Shown: piece by piece, positions 9,131 through 15,684 of the stretch
Numbering within the stretch: position 1 is the stretch's first letter
How the letters are laid out: each line of letters starts with the position of its first letter
NCBI GenBank assembly: GCA_024398365.1
Contig: JAKSJG010000012.1
Span: 1-38,003, forward strand
DNA: 38,003 nucleotides
Origin: Bacteroidales bacterium
GTDB lineage: Bacteria; Bacteroidota; Bacteroidia; Bacteroidales; UBA932
Direction: 5' to 3'
Made by a program: the position numbers and the translations under genes
Notes under the pieces: model-generated
Seen by the model: the letters and a program-made list of their open reading frames with translations, nothing else
Database searches by the model: none
What the model was told of the DNA's origin: nothing

Positions 9131-11119
9131 ATGAAAAAGATATTAATGCTTACAGCGGCTGCAGCCGCAATATTTGCATCCTGCACCAGAGAAGACGTCA
9201 ATTCCGGAGCGCCGGTCTTCAGAGGTGTGACTGAGAACGTTTCCACCAGGACTGCGCTGTCCCCGTCCGGAGATGGTTATAGCCTCGTCTGGAGCGAAGG
9301 TGACGTCATTGCAGTGTCAAACGGCACAGAGACGGCTTCATACAAGGCCGCGAGGGGCGGCAGCACCGAAACTGATTTCACAATCGTGACTCCCGGCTCT
9401 TTTTCCGGCAGCGCGTTCACCGCATATTATCCGGCATCGCTCGCCGAAGGCATACTGCCTGCAGTGCAGAAATATGCCGGAGCGGACATAGTCGAGGCTC
9501 CGATGATGGCCGAAACTGCATCGGATGTCAATACCCTTGAATTCCGCCTCCTCGGCGGAATGATGAAAATCAACGTATCCACCGCCCTCAGCGGGGTGAA
9601 AGTCTCATCCATCGTGCTCTCGTCAGATCAGGGCTTCAGCGGCCCTTGCGTCGTTGAAGGCGGTCTGGTCGCAGTCGATCCGGGCCAGGGCTCGGACGTT
9701 ACTCTCGACTGCGGAGAAGGAGTGGAGATCGGCACAAGCGCCACTCCGTTTGTGATCTCCGTGCCTGTGGCCAGATACACCGGACTGACCGTCAGCATCC
9801 TGACCACAGATGGCAAGCAGTCTGTGGCGAAGCTCGCCGCCAATTCCTCATATAGCATCAAGCGCGGTGAAATGCGTACTCTTGATATCAATGTCACCGC
9901 CCTCGAGCCTTATTTCAAGGAGGGCAAGGCCCTGCTGATGATGGGCAGTGACTTCAGCGAGGTGCTCAAGCGTTTCAAGAACCCTTCAGCAAAGGGCATC
10001 GACAAGGACAAGTCCATCAAGAAGATCATATTCAGGACCAATGACCCGACCGTCGGACCTGAAAAGGTGAGTGCATACGACTCTGAGATACCAATCTATG
10101 CTTCATGGGACTCGAAGACAGGCACGGTGACCGTCACCACGGCGGCCTCCGAGATCACGGCCAATGAGTCGCTTTCATACACATTCGCATTCATGCACGC
10201 TCTCAAGACCATCGAGGGACTTACATGTTTCAACACATCCGGGACAAAGTTCTTCGACAGGATGTTCTTCATGAACGGCTCCGAGAATCCTCAGATCGAG
10301 GCGATCGACTGCTCAAGCTTCAATACCGAGAAAGCCATCTCGATGCAGGCGATGTTTGATAGCTGCCAGCTGGCCAAGGTCATAGATGTCAGCAGCTTCC
10401 GCACTCCGAATGTGGAGAGCTTCTCAAGCATGTTCTGCATGTGCAAGGCAGTCGAGCATCTTGACGTCAGCCACTTCGATACATCCAAGGGCATAAAGTT
10501 CGGATATATGTTCTGCAAGTGCAACGCTCTCCAGGAGCTTGACGTCAGCAATTTCAACACGGCCAACGCGACCACTATGGACAATATGTTCTCGGATTGC
10601 TGGCTGATCCCGAATCTTGACCTCTCGGGCTTCAATACCGACAAGGTGACCAGCACCCGCAGCATGTTCAACCGCTGCAAGGCAATCAGGACACTTGATA
10701 TCAGACACATGAGTTTTCCTGCCACAACGCTCATGACCTATATGTTCTACCAGATGGAGAAGCTTGAGACCCTTCACATCGAGTCTCTGGACTTTGCAAG
10801 GTGGAGCGATGCGGCAAGCCTCGAACAGATGTTCAGATACATGCCTTGTCTCAAGGAGATTTATCTTGGTGAGAAGGGCTGCTGCACGGCGGGCATCCTT
10901 CCGACCTCATTCTTTGCATCATCCACTGACAAGGTGGGCGTCCGCACTGCTTCATACAGCAAGGAGCTGACCATTCATTGCACGAAGCAGACCGCCGACT
11001 GGCTTGCAAAGACTTCTCTGCGCTGGATAAAGAGCGGCTACAGCGGATTCGCCCCGATTGACGTGAAGTTCATCGACCTGGACGGCAATCCATATACCCC
11101 GACCTGGCCTGCGGACTGA
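9131..11119 (+). CDS. Fimbrillin-like lipoprotein with BspA-type (DUF285) leucine-rich repeats
   Basis: The 662-residue protein has lipobox FASC (Cys 18). The N-terminal region carries the STRTAL...LVWSEGDVIAV signature of fimbrillin-like proteins. From about residue 355 to 580 it contains seven or eight repeats of about 25 residues with the pattern L-D-[VL]-S-x-F-[ND]-T-x-x-[VA]-x-x-[FM]-x-x-M-F-x-x-C, the BspA-like DUF285 leucine-rich repeat. Proteins of this class are commonly surface-exposed and bind host or bacterial partners. A strong Shine-Dalgarno AAGGAGG lies before the ATG. Repeats diverge at DNA level, so this is an old array rather than a recent expansion. It sits mid-operon, 42 bp before small ORF 2. 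Confidence 0.82.
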   Translation: MKKILMLTAAAAAIFASCTREDVNSGAPVFRGVTENVSTRTALSPSGDGYSLVWSEGDVIAVSNGTETASYKAARGGSTETDFTIVTPGSFSGSAFTAYYPASLAEGILPAVQKYAGADIVEAPMMAETASDVNTLEFRLLGGMMKINVSTALSGVKVSSIVLSSDQGFSGPCVVEGGLVAVDPGQGSDVTLDCGEGVEIGTSATPFVISVPVARYTGLTVSILTTDGKQSVAKLAANSSYSIKRGEMRTLDINVTALEPYFKEGKALLMMGSDFSEVLKRFKNPSAKGIDKDKSIKKIIFRTNDPTVGPEKVSAYDSEIPIYASWDSKTGTVTVTTAASEITANESLSYTFAFMHALKTIEGLTCFNTSGTKFFDRMFFMNGSENPQIEAIDCSSFNTEKAISMQAMFDSCQLAKVIDVSSFRTPNVESFSSMFCMCKAVEHLDVSHFDTSKGIKFGYMFCKCNALQELDVSNFNTANATTMDNMFSDCWLIPNLDLSGFNTDKVTSTRSMFNRCKAIRTLDIRHMSFPATTLMTYMFYQMEKLETLHIESLDFARWSDAASLEQMFRYMPCLKEIYLGEKGCCTAGILPTSFFASSTDKVGVRTASYSKELTIHCTKQTADWLAKTSLRWIKSGYSGFAPIDVKFIDLDGNPYTPTWPAD

Positions 11120-11161
11120 CATTCTTTTTGAAACGAATAATCTATAACCAACCACAATACA

Positions 11162-11317
11162 ATGAAAAACACTATCTACCAATCACCGCTTGTTGAAATA
11201 CGCAGCCTGAACGGCGGAAGCGTCATCTGCGCGAGCGGTACCAACGGAAGCAATGAAGATTTCGGAAAGGGGAATGGTTTCACTTTCGATCTCTTCGAGT
11301 CTGTCAAACCATTTTAA
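11162..11317 (+). CDS. Small ORF 2 (51 aa), paired with the second LRR lipoprotein
   Basis: This 51-codon frame lies between two LRR lipoprotein genes; its stop codon abuts the AAGGAGG ribosome binding site of the next gene. The peptide resembles small ORF 1: it starts MKNTI, has YQSPLV at residues 6-11 and VICASG at 21-26, then a Gly/Asn-rich stretch and an aromatic tail (FTFDLFESV). There is no signal peptide or obvious membrane segment. The nearest related pattern I know is a loose class of Bacteroidales peptides of about 40-60 residues with a Y-x-x-P...CxSG core and no established role. The function is unknown. Confidence 0.65.
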   Translation: MKNTIYQSPLVEIRSLNGGSVICASGTNGSNEDFGKGNGFTFDLFESVKPF

Positions 11318-11330
11318 AGGAGGCAATTCC

Positions 11331-13712
11331 ATGAGAAAGTCCTTATTCGCTCTTGCAGCCATTGCGGCAATGACCGCAAGCTGCCAGCTGGCAGATGTGT
11401 CAGCACCGGACAAAGGTTCGGATATGTTCTACGGAACTATCGAGAATGAAACCCGTACAGTCCTCAGCCAGGACGGCGACCTCTATCACGTCATCTGGCA
11501 GCTGGCCGACCCTGTATATTTCACAGACGGCCTTGAAGATGGAAATTATGGTTACTATTATGCTCAGGAAGGTGGAACGGGCGCCAGCTGGTTCAAGAAG
11601 AAGGCCGGCTCCGAGTATGCGCCTACAGGCCTTGTGAAGGCATATTATCCTGCAAATGTCAAGGATATCCTCTCATACGAGCAGAATTATGTTGAAAACG
11701 GCGTTGCAGTTAACCCTATGTATGCCGAAGCTGTAATCGACGAGACAGCCGAGACACCTGCACCATTCGTATTCAAGAACATCTGCGGTATCCTCAAGTT
11801 CAACATCACCTCATCAGTTGGTGCTGTTGCGAAAAAGATTACCATCACCGCTGACCAGGGTCTTTCAGGCCACTACACAGTGGTTGACAACGCTGCAGTC
11901 GTAGAAGGCAAGAACGGCGTTTCAATGAGCTTCGGTTCTGCCGGACTCGCTTTGGGTACAGAAGCCAAACCGGTGCTCATCGTTGTCCCTGCAGGTACAT
12001 ACACCGGCATGAAGATTACCCTCAGCACTGTTGACGGCAAGACCCAGACCATCAGTATGAAGGATGGCGCGAGCATCAAGGTTGACCGCTCAATGGTATC
12101 CGAAGGCGATATCGCATTCAACAACCTTACCGATGTCCCGACAGGAACGACCGCAATCCTCCCTCCGGGTGCAATCTTCAACCTCTGTGTTAGGGGTACC
12201 GACATGACAAAGGTGGATGTTACTGACATAGTCGCTCTGAGAAACCTGGCGACTGTCGATGATTACGATGTCACCGGTGTCATCTTCGACGTCAACAGTT
12301 CATCTACCGAGGGTCTCCGTATCGAGGACGTTAATTCAGCATTGCCTATTTATATGGTTCGCGACGTCACTACCGGCGTTGTCACTATCAGTACTCCTGC
12401 CGCTACATTCAGCACCGGAGAGGATCCTTCATACATGTTCCGCAACCTTCTTTGCCTCAGGTTTATCAGTAACCTTGACAAACTTGATACAAGCGCGGCC
12501 AAGGATATGACCTTCATGTTCGGAAGCTACATTACAAATGCCGACTCAGTATGCTTTGCGCTCGAGAGTCTCGACCTTTCCAATTTCAACACCGAGAATG
12601 TGGAGGATATGACCAATATGTTCCGTAACCTCCGTATGGTGAAGCATCTCGACCTTTCAAGTTTCAATACCTCCAAGGTGAAGAGTTTCAGAAGTACATT
12701 CTATTATGCGAACCATATCGAGGAACTCGACCTCAGCAATTTCGATTTCTCAGCCGATACTTCTCTCTGCTCTACTTTCTACTGCATGGAAAGGTGCAAG
12801 GCAATCCACTTCCCTGAGGTGGTTGACTGCTCTAATGTCGAGGACATGCGCTATCTGTTCCACAACTGTGCATCCCTCACGAAACTTGACCTCACATGCT
12901 TCAAGAATACTGAGAATTGCAACGACATGGGTTATCTCTGCTATGACTGCGGAAGCCTTCAGGAAGTCGATCTCTCCACTATTGACTTCAGCCTGGATAC
13001 CTCGATGTCCTATATGTTCGCATACGACACATCTCTGGTCAATATCAAGTGGGCTGATGAAGTCGATTGCTCGAACGTTCAGACGATGAACTATATGTTC
13101 AGGCAGACCCATTATTCAACCTATGATCTCTCCAATCTGAAGAACATCGGTGCCCTTACCGGCTGCAAGTATATGTTTGCATATTGCCCTTATCTCACCA
13201 AGGTTATCTTTGACCGTGATGCGGACTTCTCCGCCCTTGGAAATCCTGGCTATATGTTCTACCACTCTTCCGAAGGACTCACCGTGGATTTGAACGACTG
13301 GGACGTATCGTCTATGATTTATCTGAACTATATGTTCTACGGCTGCTGGGCACGCGAACTAGATATTACCAGCTGGGATACCAGCAACGTCGCTGACTTC
13401 TACTATCTGTTCTACAATATGCGCAACTGCGGTACATTCCGTTTCGGTAACGATTTCGTAGGTCCGAGCCACACCAGGTCAACCTGCTTCATGTCGGGTG
13501 CCTCCAACAAGACCGGCAGTTCAAGCGCGTCGGAGCAGACAGGTATCAATGTCGGCTCCATCAAGATCTACTGCGGAACGGATGCCCTTGACTTCATCGC
13601 ATCCCGCGCTACGGTCAAGTATATCAATGACGGCTACTACAACGGCACACCTTGCCCTGTAACCTTCTACGATTATAAGACCGGCATGCAATTGACACCT
13701 GCCAACTGGTAA
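11331..13712 (+). CDS. Fimbrillin-like lipoprotein with BspA-type (DUF285) leucine-rich repeats
   Basis: The product has 793 residues. The frame is open upstream to 11253, but the AAGGAGG at 11317-11323 and the lipoprotein signal MRKSLFALAAIAAMTASC fix the start at 11331; the upstream part overlaps small ORF 2 in another frame. The N-terminal fimbrillin-like region (ETRTVLSQDGDLYHVIW) runs to about residue 290. From about residue 365 to 700 there are a dozen or so DUF285-type repeats, many with Y-M-F or Y-L-F at the repeat end, longer than the array in the upstream paralogue. The C-terminus (YYNGTPCPVTFYD) matches the paralogue's end loosely. It is the last gene before the terminator at 13743. 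Confidence 0.83.
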   Translation: MRKSLFALAAIAAMTASCQLADVSAPDKGSDMFYGTIENETRTVLSQDGDLYHVIWQLADPVYFTDGLEDGNYGYYYAQEGGTGASWFKKKAGSEYAPTGLVKAYYPANVKDILSYEQNYVENGVAVNPMYAEAVIDETAETPAPFVFKNICGILKFNITSSVGAVAKKITITADQGLSGHYTVVDNAAVVEGKNGVSMSFGSAGLALGTEAKPVLIVVPAGTYTGMKITLSTVDGKTQTISMKDGASIKVDRSMVSEGDIAFNNLTDVPTGTTAILPPGAIFNLCVRGTDMTKVDVTDIVALRNLATVDDYDVTGVIFDVNSSSTEGLRIEDVNSALPIYMVRDVTTGVVTISTPAATFSTGEDPSYMFRNLLCLRFISNLDKLDTSAAKDMTFMFGSYITNADSVCFALESLDLSNFNTENVEDMTNMFRNLRMVKHLDLSSFNTSKVKSFRSTFYYANHIEELDLSNFDFSADTSLCSTFYCMERCKAIHFPEVVDCSNVEDMRYLFHNCASLTKLDLTCFKNTENCNDMGYLCYDCGSLQEVDLSTIDFSLDTSMSYMFAYDTSLVNIKWADEVDCSNVQTMNYMFRQTHYSTYDLSNLKNIGALTGCKYMFAYCPYLTKVIFDRDADFSALGNPGYMFYHSSEGLTVDLNDWDVSSMIYLNYMFYGCWARELDITSWDTSNVADFYYLFYNMRNCGTFRFGNDFVGPSHTRSTCFMSGASNKTGSSSASEQTGINVGSIKIYCGTDALDFIASRATVKYINDGYYNGTPCPVTFYDYKTGMQLTPANW

Positions 13713-13742
13713 GCGCTTTCCGGCATTGTCCGGATTCAATAA

Positions 13743-13780
13743 AAAAGCTCCGGAGGCAATAGCTTCCGGAGCTTTTATCA
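13743..13780. terminator. Terminator closing the lipoprotein operon (probably bidirectional)
   Basis: A perfect 12-bp stem AAAAGCTCCGGA (13743-13754) pairs with 13765-13776 around a 10-nt loop. T-rich ends occur on both strands (TTTT on plus; a six-T run on minus). It lies 31 bp after the stop at 13712. Confidence 0.9.
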
Positions 13781-14131
13781 TGAAGCTTTGACTTGTTTCT
13801 GCCATGCAACGGGCTTCGGCGGGAGTGGAACAGAGTTCCGGTTACGTCATCAGGCAGCCAGAACCGGCATTCTGGGACCGGACAAGCCAGTCATGCCAGT
13901 AGCAGGTAACAAAACGACAATTGTTGTCACAGGCTGGCCGCCCTGTACGCCATCTGACGCGGTTCATCTGTGACGATGCGACAAAATTGGCTCGTTGTCA
14001 CAGCCGCATGTCACCGGATAGGGCTATCAGCGACATTAGCTGTGACAACAATTGTCATTTTCGATTTTCGGTACAATGTATCCGCCGTCGGAGATGTTTT
14101 TCCTTGGTTTGATCTAAACAATGCTTACTTA
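13781..14131. other. Gene-free convergent intergenic region with repeats
   Basis: About 350 bp lie between the lipoprotein terminator and the end of the leftward EamA gene. No coding frame is credible here. It holds a small hairpin (CCAGAA 13858-13863 with TTCTGG 13870-13875) and the inverted-repeat element at 13916-14056. No TAnnTTTG box or ribosome binding site was seen. Confidence 0.75.
13916..14056. repeat. 141-bp element bounded by 17-bp perfect inverted repeats
   Basis: The outer arms are GACAATTGTTGTCACAG (13916-13932) and its exact reverse complement (14040-14056). Each arm contains the near-palindrome GACAA-N3-TTGTC. Inside are a second TTGTCACAG at 13995-14003 and a CTGTGACG at 13968-13975, so TTGTCACAG and CTGTGAC each occur twice, 71-72 bp apart. 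This makes two nested, hairpin-capable units. It could be a palindromic intergenic repeat, a small non-autonomous mobile element or a cluster of protein-binding sites; no target-site duplication was evident. Confidence 0.7.
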
Positions 14132-15022
14132 TTATCCTTTTTTCCTGACTGCCAGAATCATTCCGGCGGTGAGGATTGCGGCGCCTGCCACGGCCATCCA
14201 GGTGATCCTGTCATCGAGTATCAGATAGGCGAAGATCATTGTGCAGAACGGCGAGAAATAGAGCAGATTCGTAGTCCTGACGGTGCCGATGACGGTCGTC
14301 GCCCAGTTCCAGGTGATGTAGCAGATCATTGACGCTACCGACCCCAGATAGAGCAGGTTGCCCCATACCGCAGGGCGGGAGAGGACTGCCATGTCTATGC
14401 TGAAAGGTTCCACGAAGATGAAGTACGGCAGGATGGTGAGCAGCCCGTATGCGAATACCTTCCTTGTGACGAAAAGCGGGGTGTGTCTGCCGGACACGCG
14501 CTTGAGCAGCAGGCTGTAGGATGCCCAGGCGATTGCGGCGCAGAATGCCAGCAGGTCGCCGAGAGGGTTGAGGTGCAGTACCAGCTCGCCGTTGAGGACC
14601 ACGAGCGCCATTCCGATGAATGCCGTGACGGAGCCTGCCACCTGCCTGAGATTCATCCGTTCCTCTTTGTAGAATATCGCCATCAGCAGGGCTGTCAGAA
14701 GCGGCGAGCAGCAGACCAGGATGGCGACATTTGCGGCGGTGGAGTATGTCAGCGCCGTGTTTTCACAGAAGAAATAGAGCGATCCGCCCGCAAATCCCAG
14801 CAGCGCGAAGTTCAGCTCGTCCTTGACCGAGCCGGAGAAGAGGTGCTTCGGGGCGAAGAACCATATCAGCACGTAGGCCAGCAGGAAGCGGACAAAGAAT
14901 ATCTCAGCGGGCGTCATCCCGTTGGCCAGCAGGATTTTGCTGGAGATGAAGGTCTCGCTCCAGATGGCCACGGTACATACCGCAGCGACCCATGCAAGAC
15001 TATGGCTGAGTTTCTTTTCCAT
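14132..15022 (-). CDS. EamA/DMT-family membrane transporter
   Basis: The 296-residue protein has about ten hydrophobic segments arranged as two EamA halves (for example FFVRFLLAYVLIWFF and ALLMAIFYKEERMNLRQ in the first, GNLLYLGSVASMICYITWNW and LILDDRITWMAVAGAAIL in the second). The E-R / D-R-I-T motifs near the ends of the halves are typical of drug/metabolite transporters. It probably exports a small metabolite or amino acid; the substrate cannot be read from sequence. The start at 15022 (MEKKLSHSLAW) is chosen because the longer frame would run through the promoter box at 15041-15048. The gene is monocistronic and divergent from the nitroreductase gene. Confidence 0.88.
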   Translation of the reverse strand: MEKKLSHSLAWVAAVCTVAIWSETFISSKILLANGMTPAEIFFVRFLLAYVLIWFFAPKHLFSGSVKDELNFALLGFAGGSLYFFCENTALTYSTAANVAILVCCSPLLTALLMAIFYKEERMNLRQVAGSVTAFIGMALVVLNGELVLHLNPLGDLLAFCAAIAWASYSLLLKRVSGRHTPLFVTRKVFAYGLLTILPYFIFVEPFSIDMAVLSRPAVWGNLLYLGSVASMICYITWNWATTVIGTVRTTNLLYFSPFCTMIFAYLILDDRITWMAVAGAAILTAGMILAVRKKG

Positions 15023-15025
15023 TGC

Positions 15026-15056
15026 TTTGTATTTGCGGAGCAAAGGTATAACTTTG
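15026..15056 (+). promoter_or_regulatory. Promoter of the nitroreductase-glycosidase pair
   Basis: TTTG at 15026-15029 and TAACTTTG at 15049-15056 are exactly 19 nt apart, a textbook Bacteroidota promoter. The ATG follows 22 nt after the box. Confidence 0.8.
15041..15048 (-). promoter_or_regulatory. -7 box of the divergent EamA gene
   Basis: The minus strand reads TACCTTTG, ending 18 nt before the EamA ATG. It directly abuts the plus-strand TAACTTTG box at 15049, so the two promoters cannot easily be occupied together. Confidence 0.65.
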
Positions 15057-15078
15057 TAGGAACATAAAGCATACGAAT

Positions 15079-15684
15079 ATGAAAAAAGCATTGATTATGG
15101 TCGCAACGCTCCTTTCTCTTGCGGCGTGCGGCTCCAAGACACAGCAAACCCAGCAGACAGAAGAGCCTATGAACAAAGATTTCCTCACACTCGCCACCGA
15201 GCGCTATTCGGTGCGCCATTTTTCTGATACTCCTGTGGAGCAGGAGAAGATCGACCTCATCATCGAAGCCGGCAGGGTGGCTCCTACGGCGGTCAATTCG
15301 CAGCCGCAGAAGATTTATGTCGCAAAGAGCCCTGAAGTGATGGCCAAGCTCAACAAGGTGTCGCCTTGCATGTACGGCGCGCAGCAGTGCTTCATAATGT
15401 GCTACAATGACGATACGGTATGCAAGCGCGGCGAGAACGGCAATTACGGCGAGATTGACGCGACTATCGTCCTGACCCACATGATGCTCCAGGCCGCCGA
15501 GCTCGGTATCGGCACCTGCATGGTGGGTTATTTCAAGCCTGACGAACTCTGCAGGGAACTCAATCTTCCGGAAACGATCCATCCGGTGCTCCTGATGCCT
15601 TTCGGCTATGCCGCCGAGGATGCCGCTCCGTCACCGAAGCACACTGAATACCGCCCGGTCGAGGAGACTGTCGAGGTGATATGA
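15079..15684 (+). CDS. Nitroreductase-family protein with lipoprotein signal
   Basis: The 201-residue product starts with a lipoprotein signal ending LAAC (Cys 15) and a Gln/Thr-rich linker, then a nitroreductase fold: ERYSVRHFSDTPV near the start, APTAVNSQPQKIYV (FMN phosphate/isoalloxazine region), and ELGIGTCMVGYF with LLMPFGYA near the end. The family uses FMN with NAD(P)H to reduce nitro, quinone or flavin substrates. The lipoprotein signal would place it in the periplasm or at the membrane, where NAD(P)H is not expected, so the electron donor is unclear. Its stop overlaps the start of the next gene by 4 nt (ATGA), implying translational coupling with the glycosidase-like gene. Confidence 0.85.
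   Translation: MKKALIMVATLLSLAACGSKTQQTQQTEEPMNKDFLTLATERYSVRHFSDTPVEQEKIDLIIEAGRVAPTAVNSQPQKIYVAKSPEVMAKLNKVSPCMYGAQQCFIMCYNDDTVCKRGENGNYGEIDATIVLTHMMLQAAELGIGTCMVGYFKPDELCRELNLPETIHPVLLMPFGYAAEDAAPSPKHTEYRPVEETVEVI

Noticed and set aside
11253-11330. Longer N-terminus for the second LRR lipoprotein
   Set aside because: It would bury the lipoprotein signal 26 residues inside and overlap small ORF 2; AAGGAGG and the signal support 11331.
13788-13973. 61-codon frame in the convergent intergenic region
   Set aside because: No ribosome binding site, not related to the small ORFs, and it overlaps the inverted-repeat element.
13916-14056. CRISPR array
   Set aside because: Repeats are inverted and only two pairs occur; there is no regular repeat-spacer ladder and no cas gene.
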